Shown one piece after another: positions 8,185 through 16,598 of a DNA stretch of 64,000 nt; positions within the stretch are counted from its first letter, which is position 1; each line of letters starts with the position of its first letter. Source of the DNA: Pelomonas asaccharophilus_A (GTDB taxonomy: Bacteria > Pseudomonadota > Gammaproteobacteria > Burkholderiales > Burkholderiaceae_C); assembly GCF_031458115.1 (NCBI RefSeq), contig NZ_JAVDXV010000001.1:248001-312000 (forward strand), written 5' to 3'. The translations under genes were made by a program, and so were the position numbers. The notes below the pieces were generated by a model. It made no database searches, was not told the origin of the DNA, and worked only from the letters and a program-made list of their open reading frames with translations.

Positions 8185-9518
8185 CGGGCCGGCGCTTTCG
8201 GCCGGGCTGGCCCCGCTCGCTGCAGGGCCAGCTGGTGCTGTGGCTGCTGCCGCTGCAGCTGCTGATGACGGGCGGTCTGGCCTGGCTGTTTGCCGACAAC
8301 TATGCGGTGACGGTATTCCATTTCATGGACGGGCAGATGCAGACGCTGGCCCGCTCCAACGCGGCGCGTACCTGCGCCAGCCTTGACCAGCCCGTGCCGC
8401 AGCAGGTGCCCGAGGAGGTGCACGAGGGTGGCGAGTTCGTCGTGCAGCTCTGGTGCGCGCAAGACCCGGCACGCCAGGTCAGCGGCCTGCCGTCGGCCGC
8501 GGTGCCGTTGCAGGATGAGCCAGGCTGGCACGAGGTCTGGATTGGCGACGCCCACTGGCGCGTGTTCACGGCCCCGGCGGGCACGGGCGAGGTGCGCGTG
8601 CAGGTGGCGCAGAGCCTCTTCTTCCGCAAGCTGGAGGTCGGCGGACGCACCTTTCTGGCCAGCCTGGTTGGGCTGCTGCTGCTGCCCGTGTCGGTGTTCG
8701 TGCTGGCGCGCGTGGTGGGCCGGGCGTCGCGACGGCTCGAGAACTCGGCCCAGCAGCTCGCGCAGCGCGACGAGCACAGCACCGCGCCCGCCGATCTGCA
8801 GGTGCCCTGCGAGATCGAGCCGCTGGTGCAGGCCTTCGAGAGCCTGCTGGCGCGTCTGCGCGGCGCGCTGGCGTCGCAGCGCCTGTTCGTGCAGGACGCC
8901 GCGCATGAGCTGCGCACACCGCTGACCGCGTTGAGCCTGCAGCTGGAGAACCTGCGGCCGCACATGGGCGGCGCCGCGGCCGAGTTCGAGCAGCTGCAGC
9001 AGGGCATGCGCCGCGCCCGCCACCTGGTGGACCAGATGCTGAGCCTGTCCCGCCAGGACCTCGCGCCCCACGCGACGGCAGCACCGCTGGACCTGCGCGA
9101 GCTGCTGCGCGCCAGCATCGGCCAGGCGATGGCCGAGGCCGATCGGCGCGGTGTCGAGGTGGGCTTCGTCGATGCAGTCGACGGGCCGGTGGCGCTGCAA
9201 GGCCAGGAAGGAGACCTGCGCAGCCTGTTCGACAACCTCATCACCAATGCGCTGCGGCACTCGCCACCCGGCGCCGAGGTGGAGCTGCGGCTGACGCCGC
9301 AGTGGGTGGACATCATCGACAACGGCCCGGGCCTGCCGGAGACCATGCGCGAGCGCGTGTTCGACCGCTTCTTCCGCATGCCCGACGCGCCTGCCGGCGG
9401 CAGCGGCCTGGGCCTGGCCATTGCGCGGCAGGCGGGGCTGCGGCATGGATTGCGCATTGAGCTGCGCGGCCGCGAGGATGGGCGATCAGGCTTGGTCGCG
9501 CGGGTTCATCTGCCCTAA
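8181..9518 (+). CDS. Two-component sensor histidine kinase
   Basis: The protein has 445 residues. TM1 is at about 15-37, a periplasmic sensor domain of ~120 residues follows, and TM2 is at about 160-180. The dimerisation/phosphoacceptor motif is DAAHELRTPL with H242. The ATPase domain has the N box NLITNALRHS, G1 DNGPGLP, F-box FDRFFRMP and G2 GSGLGLAIA. The architecture matches QseC/TctE-like EnvZ-type kinases without an obvious PAS domain. It is translationally coupled to the upstream regulator. The signal sensed is unknown; the periplasmic domain holds two Cys (ARTCASL, QLWCAQD) that might form a disulfide. Confidence 0.93.
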   Translation: MTGRRFRPGWPRSLQGQLVLWLLPLQLLMTGGLAWLFADNYAVTVFHFMDGQMQTLARSNAARTCASLDQPVPQQVPEEVHEGGEFVVQLWCAQDPARQVSGLPSAAVPLQDEPGWHEVWIGDAHWRVFTAPAGTGEVRVQVAQSLFFRKLEVGGRTFLASLVGLLLLPVSVFVLARVVGRASRRLENSAQQLAQRDEHSTAPADLQVPCEIEPLVQAFESLLARLRGALASQRLFVQDAAHELRTPLTALSLQLENLRPHMGGAAAEFEQLQQGMRRARHLVDQMLSLSRQDLAPHATAAPLDLRELLRASIGQAMAEADRRGVEVGFVDAVDGPVALQGQEGDLRSLFDNLITNALRHSPPGAEVELRLTPQWVDIIDNGPGLPETMRERVFDRFFRMPDAPAGGSGLGLAIARQAGLRHGLRIELRGREDGRSGLVARVHLP

Positions 9519-9553
9519 GTCCCAACTCATTCATGCCGCCTAGATTGAGCGGC

Positions 9554-10222
9554 ATGAACACGTCAACCCGCTCCCATGCCGCCCGCCTCGCCGCCTATGG
9601 GCTGCTGCTGGTGCTCGCCCTGCTGACCGGCGCGATGGCGCTGCGCTACGCCTGGCCCGGCCAGCCGTTCGCGCCGCCGCTGCCCAACCTGGAGTCGCAG
9701 CGGGAGATGCTGGTGCTGCACGCCGTGGCCAGCGGCATCGCGCTGATGCTGGGGCCCTGGCAGTTCGCCACGAAGCTGCGCCAGCGCCGGCCGCGCCTGC
9801 ACCGGGCGCTGGGCTGGTTCTACGCAGCCAGCTTGCTGCTGGGCGGGCTGACGGCGCTGCCGCTGGCCATGCAGTCCGATGGCGGACCCATCGCGCAGGT
9901 GGGGTTTGCGTTGCTGGGCCTGCTGTGGCTGGTGACCACGTCTGTCGCGCTGGTACACATCCGCGCGCGCCGGATCGCCGAGCATCGGCGCTGGATGCTG
10001 CGCAGCTTCGTGCTGACGGCCGGCGGCATCACGCTGCGGCTGCAGATTGTTGCCGGCAATGTGCTGGGCGTGCCCATCGAGGACTACTACACGGCGCTGG
10101 CCTGGACCTCCTGGCTGCCGCAGGCGCTGCTGCTGGAGTGGTGGCTGCGGCGCCGGCCGGCGCCCGCGCGTGCGGCACAGGCGGACTGGCCGGACACGCA
10201 GCTGGAGCCGGTCAACGAATGA
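9554..10222 (+). CDS. DUF2306 domain-containing membrane protein
   Basis: The protein has 222 residues from ATG 9554; an upstream in-frame ATG at 9533 is less likely because it lies 14 bp after the kinase stop and adds no hydrophobic signal. There are about five to six membrane helices. The DUF2306 hallmarks are present: HAVASGIALMLGPWQF, RRPRLHRALGWFYAAS and AEHRRWMLRSFVLTAGGITLRL, with conserved His and Arg at helix ends. The biochemical role of the family is not established. Its 3' end overlaps the convergent PL1 gene by 11 bp. Confidence 0.82.
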   Translation: MNTSTRSHAARLAAYGLLLVLALLTGAMALRYAWPGQPFAPPLPNLESQREMLVLHAVASGIALMLGPWQFATKLRQRRPRLHRALGWFYAASLLLGGLTALPLAMQSDGGPIAQVGFALLGLLWLVTTSVALVHIRARRIAEHRRWMLRSFVLTAGGITLRLQIVAGNVLGVPIEDYYTALAWTSWLPQALLLEWWLRRRPAPARAAQADWPDTQLEPVNE

Positions 10223-11582
10223 GGTGCGCCACCAGGCCGTTCAGATACCGCTCCAGCTGCGTGTAGCCGGTGGCGGGATCGACGCGCGCGGCATCCGCCG
10301 CGTCGCGCGGGTTCAGGCCTTGCGCCGCTTCCCACGCATCGGGCATGCCGTCGCCGTCGCTGTCCGGCGGCGCCGGCTTGCTGCTCAGCACCGGCCAGCC
10401 GCCCACCTCGGTCTGGCTGTTGATGAGCTTGCCGCGGCGCTGGCGCACGTCGTCGACGAGGCGCTGGTCCACCGCGTCGCGCACCAGTGAGGCGCCCACG
10501 CCGGCCAGCACGCGCTCCAGCGTCTTGTCGGGTGCGTCGACGGTGACCGGCGCGAAGGGCAGCGCGGCCGCCAGCTTGTAGCCCTCGGGCAGACCGCCCG
10601 GCAGGTGCTGTTTGTGCGCGCGCACCAGGCTCCACGGGTCGGCGGGCAGCTGGCCGTCCATGCTGTTGCCGGCGAAGAAGGCACGCGAGCCGGGGTTGCT
10701 TTCCTCGAATGCGAATGCCCCCTTGGAGCTGGGGCCGCGCAGGTAGACGTTGCCGACGAAGTTGTAGCTGGCGAGTTCGCCGTTGCGGTCCAGGTTGTAG
10801 CCCGATCGTTCGGTAGCCCAGTTGTAGAAGACGTTGGCGCGCAGGTCGTAGAAGCCGCCCAGCTTGTCCTTGTCGGGCGTCAGGTAGTTTCCGGGGCGGG
10901 GCATGCGGTCCTGGTGGTGGGTCCACAGGTTGTGATGCATGGACAGCCGCGTGCCGTGCGCGCCGCGCAGCAGGCTGCCAAAGCCATGGCAGGCGCCCTT
11001 CTTGGCGGCGTTGCAGTTCAGCGATTCGCCGATGAGGCTCCACTGCACGGTGACGTGCTGATAGGCCGGCCGGCCCAGGTCGGGCCGCGCGACGGAGACC
11101 GACAGCGATTCGTCGCTGGACCAGCTGGTGGACACATGGTCCAGGATGATGCGCTGGCCCGAGCCCACGCTCATCGCATCGTCATCGGCGTTGGCCGCGT
11201 CGCCCAGCCGCGAGCGGATGAAGCGCACGACGACGTCGTCGGCCTCCACCACCAGCGGCTGGTCGCGCAGCGTGATGCCGTCGCCCGGCGCGGTCTGGCC
11301 GGCGATGGTGATGCGGCCGTGGGTGATGCGCAGCGGGGTCTTCAGCGCGATGGTGCCGCTCACGGCGAACACGACCGTGCGCGGCCCCGTGGCCTCGACG
11401 GCGGCGCGCAGCGAGCCGGGGCCGGCGTCGGCCAAAGTCGTCACATAGATCGCGCGGCCACCGCGGCCGCCCAGCGAGATGGCGCCTTCTCCTTCGGCGC
11501 CTGGAAAGGCGCGCGGCAAAGGCGCTGGCGGTGCGGCGCAGGCGGTGAGCAGGACGGCGGCAAGGGGCAGGGCGATGCGCAT
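10212..11582 (-). CDS. Pectate lyase, PL1-like, lipoprotein
   Basis: ATG at 11582 gives 456 residues with lipoprotein signal MRIALPLAAVLLTACA (lipobox LTAC); ATG 11597 would add five residues and overlap the upstream stop by 8 bp. Parallel beta-helix signatures are ITIAGQTAPGDGITL, the DHVSTSWSSDESLSV block and HHNLWTHHQDRMPRPG, where the Arg of RMPR is the expected catalytic base of PL1. A C-terminal DSDGDGMPDAWE loop is an EF-hand/TSP3-type calcium site. Family role: calcium-dependent beta-elimination of homogalacturonan. It is the last gene of the long minus-strand run, downstream of the DUF5060 glycosidase. Confidence 0.87.
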   Translation of the reverse strand: MRIALPLAAVLLTACAAPPAPLPRAFPGAEGEGAISLGGRGGRAIYVTTLADAGPGSLRAAVEATGPRTVVFAVSGTIALKTPLRITHGRITIAGQTAPGDGITLRDQPLVVEADDVVVRFIRSRLGDAANADDDAMSVGSGQRIILDHVSTSWSSDESLSVSVARPDLGRPAYQHVTVQWSLIGESLNCNAAKKGACHGFGSLLRGAHGTRLSMHHNLWTHHQDRMPRPGNYLTPDKDKLGGFYDLRANVFYNWATERSGYNLDRNGELASYNFVGNVYLRGPSSKGAFAFEESNPGSRAFFAGNSMDGQLPADPWSLVRAHKQHLPGGLPEGYKLAAALPFAPVTVDAPDKTLERVLAGVGASLVRDAVDQRLVDDVRQRRGKLINSQTEVGGWPVLSSKPAPPDSDGDGMPDAWEAAQGLNPRDAADAARVDPATGYTQLERYLNGLVAHLIR

Positions 11583-11589
11583 GGTGTTC

Positions 11590-13182
11590 TCAGTCATCGA
11601 GGCCGGGCCGCGCGGCGGCGCCGGCGGGCGCGTCCAGCGCGGTCAGGCGCAGCGCGATGCCAGGCTTGCCCGGCAGCTTGATGGGCGTGGCGGCCACGAA
11701 GTCGTAGCGGCCCTGCGGCTTGAACTGCAGCGGCTCCTTGACCGGCGTGATCGTCATCGCCCAGGTGTCGATGATCTCGGCCTTGAAGCGCTGGCCGTCG
11801 CGCAGGCCGGTCAGGTAAAGCTTCGGCCACCACTCCGCCGGCGCGCGGTCGCCGAAGTAGACGAGGTAGTGGCGGCCGGGCTGGCCGGCGATGAACAGGT
11901 CGTCGAAGGCGTCGATGGGGTCCAGGCCTTCGGCCGGTGCGGCGTCGAGGATCTCCTTCAGGAAGGCCAGCCGCGCCGGGCTTTCGCCGCGCAAGCGACC
12001 GCCCTGGCCCAGCCAGACGGTGCCGTGGTTGTCGGCGTCGGCGATGAACTCGCTGTGGCCGCCGTAGCTGCCGGCGATGGTCACGCTCCAGAACGCGTGC
12101 GTCATCTGCCGGCCGGTCAGCTGCGCCCAGCGGCGGTCGTGCGCGCCCTCGTACTTCAGCTCGTCGAAGACCACGGGCTTGCGCCAGGCCTCGCGGAACA
12201 GCACGGCGCGGTTGGCATCCGTCGCGGCCATGCCGTGCTGCATGCTGACGTGGGTGATCCAGTCCTCGGCCTGGTTGTAGATGCGCTTGCCGTTGTGGAT
12301 GGAGCGCAGGTGGCCGTAGGGGTCCAGCCGCTGGATCAGTCGACCCAGGTGCGCCCAGTCCTCGTCGGTCTTGGTGCGGATGAAGTCGAACTCGTTGGCC
12401 AGCGACCACCATACGTTGCGGAAGGCCGCGAAGCGCGCGACGACATAGCGCGCGTAGCGGTCATCCACCTCGCGGGGCTGCGTGTCGAAACCCCATTCGC
12501 GCTTGTCGTCGTAGGGGTGGTGCAGGATCAGGTCGGCCTCGATGCCCATGTTGCGCAGCTGGGCCACGCGCTGCTCCTGGTGGCGGAAGAAGACGGGGTT
12601 GAAGCGGTTGAAGTCCCAGTTCTTCGGGGGTGTTCCTGCGTAGGGCCAATGCTCCGGCGGATGCTTGTCCACGCCGTGCGACTGCGGCAGAAGCAGCATG
12701 CGCACCTTGTTGAAGGGCGAGGTGGCCAGTGTCTTCAGCGTCAGTTCTTCGAGTGCGGCGCCGCGGTGGCTCCAGCTGTACATCGTCGTGCCGACGGGCC
12801 TGTAGGGCGTCCCGTCCGCATAGCCGAAGTGATAGACATGCCGCACGCCCACCGGGCCGTGGTTGCCAGGCTGGGGCGGCGTGGCGGTGAACTCGCCCTG
12901 CTTGTTCGTCAGCGGCCAGCGGTTGCTGTGCGTCACCCAGGTCCAGCGGCCGGCGCGCGGCGGCATGAAGCGCACGCGGTAGACACCGTCGCCGTCGTAG
13001 AAGCCGTCCACCGTGACGGTCTGCGTGCCGTCGCTGAAGCGGGCACTGAGCTGCACGTCCACGAAGGGGTTCCCATCGGCCGGGCCTTTCAGCTCGACCT
13101 CGTAGACATCCCATTGCTCGACGGCCAGTGCCGCCGCGCTGCACAGCGCCAGCAGCAGGCCGGCCAGCATTCTTTTCAGCAT
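11590..13182 (-). CDS. DUF5060-containing glycosidase (clan-A-like TIM barrel, DUF5605-type C-terminus)
   Basis: ATG 13182 gives 530 residues with signal MLKRMLAGLLLALCSAAALA; an earlier start (13230) only prefixes a charged stretch. Residues ~22-110 form a DUF5060 beta domain (VEQWDVYEVELKG, RAGRWTWVTHSN). A TIM barrel follows, with LANEFDF (Asn-Glu acid/base pair) and VVFDELKYEG (candidate nucleophile Glu). The last ~90 residues (RHYLVYFGDRAPAEWWP) resemble the DUF5605 collagen-binding-like domain. Such proteins are usually annotated as glycoside hydrolases acting on plant polysaccharides; I cannot name the substrate. It lies between a small membrane protein and PL1. Confidence 0.78.
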   Translation of the reverse strand: MLKRMLAGLLLALCSAAALAVEQWDVYEVELKGPADGNPFVDVQLSARFSDGTQTVTVDGFYDGDGVYRVRFMPPRAGRWTWVTHSNRWPLTNKQGEFTATPPQPGNHGPVGVRHVYHFGYADGTPYRPVGTTMYSWSHRGAALEELTLKTLATSPFNKVRMLLLPQSHGVDKHPPEHWPYAGTPPKNWDFNRFNPVFFRHQEQRVAQLRNMGIEADLILHHPYDDKREWGFDTQPREVDDRYARYVVARFAAFRNVWWSLANEFDFIRTKTDEDWAHLGRLIQRLDPYGHLRSIHNGKRIYNQAEDWITHVSMQHGMAATDANRAVLFREAWRKPVVFDELKYEGAHDRRWAQLTGRQMTHAFWSVTIAGSYGGHSEFIADADNHGTVWLGQGGRLRGESPARLAFLKEILDAAPAEGLDPIDAFDDLFIAGQPGRHYLVYFGDRAPAEWWPKLYLTGLRDGQRFKAEIIDTWAMTITPVKEPLQFKPQGRYDFVAATPIKLPGKPGIALRLTALDAPAGAAARPGLDD

Positions 13183-13207
13183 GGGGCGCGCCCTTTCAGT
13201 GCGAGGT

Positions 13208-13429
13208 TCAGTGGATGGCCCAGCGGGCAACCATCACCACGATGCCGGTCCACACCAGCCACAGGTAGGCCTTGGCCTTGCGGTTGCCCTGCCTGGCGTG
13301 GCGCTGGATCTGCGAGTAACTGAGTTCGAAGTCGGGAATGGTGGCGCGCATCCAGAAGAGGCAGCCGATGGAACCGCCCATCAGGAGGAGGAACAGCGCG
13401 AAGAGGAGGTCGTTCATGGAAATCTGCAT
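13208..13429 (-). CDS. Small two-helix membrane protein, hypothetical
   Basis: The protein has 73 residues (69 from the second ATG at 13417). Two hydrophobic helices, NDLLFALFLLLMGGSIGCLFW and YLWLVWTGIVVMVARWAI, flank a basic soluble loop (RHARQGNRKAKA). I recognise no family. It sits in tandem between the CE8 gene (14 bp upstream) and the DUF5060 glycosidase (25 bp downstream) and is read in the same direction. It is not obviously a carbohydrate protein and could be an unrelated insertion into the operon. Confidence 0.6.
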   Translation of the reverse strand: MQISMNDLLFALFLLLMGGSIGCLFWMRATIPDFELSYSQIQRHARQGNRKAKAYLWLVWTGIVVMVARWAIH

Positions 13430-13443
13430 CGGCGCGATTGTGG

Positions 13444-14931
13444 CTAGCGGGAGGGTTCCTCGACGACCACCGGCTTCCAGCCGCCCAGCACGAACTCCGG
13501 CCGCCGGTAGTCGGCGATCAGCGCGGCGTCCTTGTCCATCGTCAGCTGGCGCGATACCTTGTGGCGGCGGCTGACGTCCACCGGCTTGCCTTGCAGGTCG
13601 CGCGAGTTGAATTCGAAGAAGCGCACCTGCGAGCTGTCAAAGCCGGGCGCTTCTTCCACCGGCCCCCAGCCCTCGGGCGAGATGCCTTGCAGCCGCGAGT
13701 CGATCAGCACCATCTCCGCATGCGGGAAGTTGGTGGCCGTGCGCGTGGCCGAGTTGTTGCGCGGCAGGCGGGCGAACACGGCCGCCGGGCGGGCCGGGTC
13801 GGGGCGCGAGGCGGCGGCCCAGGGGATGGCGACGGTCTCGGCCGGCGTGGCCCAGGGCAGCGGCGCGGTGCTGGCGATGAAGCTGCAGTCCACGAACACG
13901 TTGCCGTGCTGGCCAGCGGGCGTGCGCGTCCAGCTGAACGGGCCGATGGAGACCAGCTCCGTGCGCAGGAAGAAGGCCGCCGCGTAGCCCAGGATGGTGT
14001 CGCCGTGGCCGGTGAGCTTGCTGTCCTGCACGTACAGCGTGCCGTAGGTGGTCAGTGCGTCGCCGCTGCCGTTGAGCGTCATGTCGCTGAGCACGATGCG
14101 CTCGCCGCGCGTCATCAGCGCCTCGGCCTGGCCGATGGCGGTGTTGTTGATCGTGAAGCTGGACAGCTGGATGTCTTTCCCATCGACGATGGAAAACGCC
14201 CAGCGCGCGCGGCCGCCCGGGTTGAACGCGCTGTTGTTGGCGTAGTGCACGATGGTCTTGTCGCGGCTCTCGCCGCGCAGCGTCAGCTTGCTCTTGCCGT
14301 TGAGCGACACGATCTCTTCATAGTCGCCATTGCGGATGAAGACGGTGATGCGCTGGGTGGGCTGGTCGGGCACGAAGTCGATGGCGCCTTGCACGGTGGC
14401 GAAGTCGCCGCTGCCGTCGGCCGCGACGACCAGCCGCGTGCGCTCGGCCGGCGGCGGTGCGGCGCGGGTGGCGAAGGTCCAGCTGATGGGCGTGGCCTGC
14501 AGCACGCCGGCATCCACCGTCACGCGGTAGCGCTTGCCATAGGCCAGCAGGCCATGGTGCGGGTAGATGCGCGCCACGTTGCCGCGAGCGATGACGGGCC
14601 GGAAATGCCAGTCACGGCCGGCGATGCGGGTGCTCTGGTAGGGCTTCTGCTGTGCCGCGTCGGCCGCCACCTCGGCGGGCGTCATGCGGCGGTTGGGCGA
14701 GGCTGGGATGGCCAGGTCCAGCGTGTCGACGAGCTGGCCGCTGTCGGCGTCGTGGATGCGGATCAGGCCAGACGTGCCGACGGTGGGTGGGCTGTCGAAG
14801 CGGACGGTGATGGGCGTGTCGGGAGACACGCCCGAGCCCTGCGGCGCCGGAATCGACGCGGCCGCGGCGGCCTGCGCGACAGCGGCGGCGGGCAGCCACA
14901 GGAGGGCCAGGGCGTGCAGCCAGTTCTTCAC
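13444..14931 (-). CDS. Divergent pectinesterase (CE8-like) with N-terminal Ig-like domain
   Basis: A GTG start at 14931 overlaps the preceding stop by GTGA and gives signal peptide MKNWLHALALLWLPAAAVAQA. Residues ~25-165 look like an SbsA-type Ig-like domain (SPDTPITVRFDSPP, YGKRYRVTVDAGVL). The beta-helix begins at VVAADGSGDFATVQGAIDFVP, the standard CE8 opening. The usual GYQDTL and VDFIFG catalytic blocks appear as GHGDTILGYAAAFF and GNVFVDCSF, and SPEGWGP is near the end. CE8 demethylates homogalacturonan, which would feed the PL1 lyase further down the operon. The altered active-site blocks make activity less certain. Confidence 0.75.
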   Translation of the reverse strand: MKNWLHALALLWLPAAAVAQAAAAASIPAPQGSGVSPDTPITVRFDSPPTVGTSGLIRIHDADSGQLVDTLDLAIPASPNRRMTPAEVAADAAQQKPYQSTRIAGRDWHFRPVIARGNVARIYPHHGLLAYGKRYRVTVDAGVLQATPISWTFATRAAPPPAERTRLVVAADGSGDFATVQGAIDFVPDQPTQRITVFIRNGDYEEIVSLNGKSKLTLRGESRDKTIVHYANNSAFNPGGRARWAFSIVDGKDIQLSSFTINNTAIGQAEALMTRGERIVLSDMTLNGSGDALTTYGTLYVQDSKLTGHGDTILGYAAAFFLRTELVSIGPFSWTRTPAGQHGNVFVDCSFIASTAPLPWATPAETVAIPWAAASRPDPARPAAVFARLPRNNSATRTATNFPHAEMVLIDSRLQGISPEGWGPVEEAPGFDSSQVRFFEFNSRDLQGKPVDVSRRHKVSRQLTMDKDAALIADYRRPEFVLGGWKPVVVEEPSR

Positions 14932-15782
14932 GCGATGTCTTTCATGCCTTGTCGGGCCAGTTCGCGCCACACGGCCATGGTCCGGGCGGTCCGGCTGGGT
15001 GGCTTGGGGATGCGCTGCGGGATGAGCTGGTCCATCGCGTGGATGGTGCGGGCGAGGAAGGGCAGCGCGAAGACCAGCGGCTGCGCCATCAGCCGCAGCG
15101 CCTCGGGCGAGCCGGCCTGGAACTGCAGCAGCTGATGGACGGAGAACGGCAAGGTGTGTACATGCTGGGAGAGCTGCATGGTGATGGCCTTGTGCCAGTG
15201 GGCGTCCACGCCGCTCATCTCGCAGCGCTGGCGCCGGCCCAGGTGAAAGTCCGGCGGGTCGTTGCGGCTCAAGCGCAGCCGCAGCTCGGCCTGCGGAACG
15301 GCGGGCAGTGAAGCGAGGTACTCGTGCGATCCCAGCGTCAGCTGCAGCCGTGCGGCGTCCGCCCGGATGCTGGCGACGCCTGGATCGTTGGAGCCGATGG
15401 CGGCAAGGATCTGCAAGCGCCGGGTCGCGTCATGCAGCTCCCAGAGCCGGATGCGGAAGCTGCGCTCAGATTCGGTCACCGCGTGGCCGGCGATGTACTC
15501 GAAGGCGTCGTGGGCCTCGATGAGGCAACGCGCCACGGCCGACATGGACGGCAGGTCCCACAGCTCCCGCGGCGCCTGCTGGCCCGGGTCGGGCGCCAGC
15601 CGGCGCAGCGCCACGCCGTGGGACAGCAGCTTGACGAAGATCTGCTCGCCATAGCTGACGTGCGGTGCCGTGAGCGTCAGGCCGGACACCGCCGCCGACG
15701 CGGCCTTGCCGTGCTCCAGCACGGCGTCGAACTGGCGCACCTTCGCGCGGTAGTCATTCCATGTGTAGTTCACGTCTGCCAT
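14928..15782 (-). CDS. Unrecognised protein embedded in the pectin operon
   Basis: ATG 15782 gives 284 residues; a TTG at 15803 is possible. There is no signal peptide and no membrane helix. The protein is mainly helical, with VARCLIEAHDAFEYIAGHAV, ELHDATRRLQILAAIG, a His-rich middle (VDAHWHKAITMQLSQHVHTLP) and many Arg. It faintly resembles DUF5677-like helical proteins, but I cannot confirm that. It has no visible carbohydrate-enzyme motif. It follows the esterase gene by 30 bp and is coupled to the CE8 gene by GTGA, so it is expressed with pectin genes although its role is unknown. Confidence 0.65.
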   Translation of the reverse strand: MADVNYTWNDYRAKVRQFDAVLEHGKAASAAVSGLTLTAPHVSYGEQIFVKLLSHGVALRRLAPDPGQQAPRELWDLPSMSAVARCLIEAHDAFEYIAGHAVTESERSFRIRLWELHDATRRLQILAAIGSNDPGVASIRADAARLQLTLGSHEYLASLPAVPQAELRLRLSRNDPPDFHLGRRQRCEMSGVDAHWHKAITMQLSQHVHTLPFSVHQLLQFQAGSPEALRLMAQPLVFALPFLARTIHAMDQLIPQRIPKPPSRTARTMAVWRELARQGMKDIA

Positions 15783-15812
15783 GCCCGACTCGCTGATAGC
15801 CAAGCGCGCAGG

Positions 15813-16598
15813 TTAGGTGACTTTCAGGCGCGCGAGCTGGTCGGTCATCCATCGCGCCGCCAGCACCGGCCATTGGTCCTGCGTGCCTTCCAGCCCGCGC
15901 AGCGCAAAGCCGTGCTCGGCCTGCGGGAACACATGGGCCTCCACGTTGAGCTGGTGCTGCTGCGCCGCGACGATGAGGTTCAGCGCGTGCTGCACCGGCA
16001 CGATGGCGTCGTGCAGCGCGTAGGCCAGGAACACCGGGCACTTCGGCAGGCCGTGCGGTTGTGACGCGATGCCTATGGGCCAGGCGTCGTAGAAGGCTTG
16101 CTTCTCGGGCGGCGGGAAGTCGGGCTTGCCGGCCGGGAACTTGTGGTCGCGGTGGTTGGCGTTGAGCGGCGCGTAGGCGATGACGGCGCCGGCGCAGTCG
16201 CGCTGGCAGGCCATCACGCCGGCCAGATGGCCGCCGGATGACAGGCCCACGTGCAGCAGCGGCAGCGGGGGCAGCGTGTCCAGCAGGGCCAGTGCGCGCA
16301 GACCGTCATGCAGCGCGATGTCGGACGGGTGGCCGTCCTGGCCGGGCAGGCGGTGCACGAGCACGTAGGCGTCCAGCCCCAGCGTGTTCAGCCACTGCGC
16401 GACCTCCACGCCTTCCTTGTCATGCATCAGCTGCAGATAGCCGCCGCCTGCGTACACGATGGCACGGCCCCGCGCGGGCGTGGGCGACGGGAAGGCGTGC
16501 AGCTCGGCCCGCGTGGGGCGGCGGCAGACGCGGTCGGGCGACTCGCCGTCGAAGACGTTGGCCGGGCCGTCGGACAGCGGGATGACGACGCGGTTCAT
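15813..16598 (-). CDS. Alpha/beta hydrolase, acetyl-xylan/pectin-acetylesterase-like (BD-FAE/Aes type)
   Basis: The protein has 261 residues and no signal peptide, so it is probably cytoplasmic. The oxyanion motif GGGYLQL, the nucleophile elbow GLSSG (Ser120), the acid in LHDAIVP and the His in AEHGFAL give a complete triad. HRLPGQDGHP and FPPPEKQAFYDAWP resemble xylan/pectin acetylesterases of the alpha/beta-hydrolase fold. I infer removal of acetyl groups from imported oligosaccharides, complementing the secreted CE12. Its ATG overlaps the GH43 stop (ATGA). Confidence 0.78.
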   Translation of the reverse strand: MNRVVIPLSDGPANVFDGESPDRVCRRPTRAELHAFPSPTPARGRAIVYAGGGYLQLMHDKEGVEVAQWLNTLGLDAYVLVHRLPGQDGHPSDIALHDGLRALALLDTLPPLPLLHVGLSSGGHLAGVMACQRDCAGAVIAYAPLNANHRDHKFPAGKPDFPPPEKQAFYDAWPIGIASQPHGLPKCPVFLAYALHDAIVPVQHALNLIVAAQQHQLNVEAHVFPQAEHGFALRGLEGTQDQWPVLAARWMTDQLARLKVT

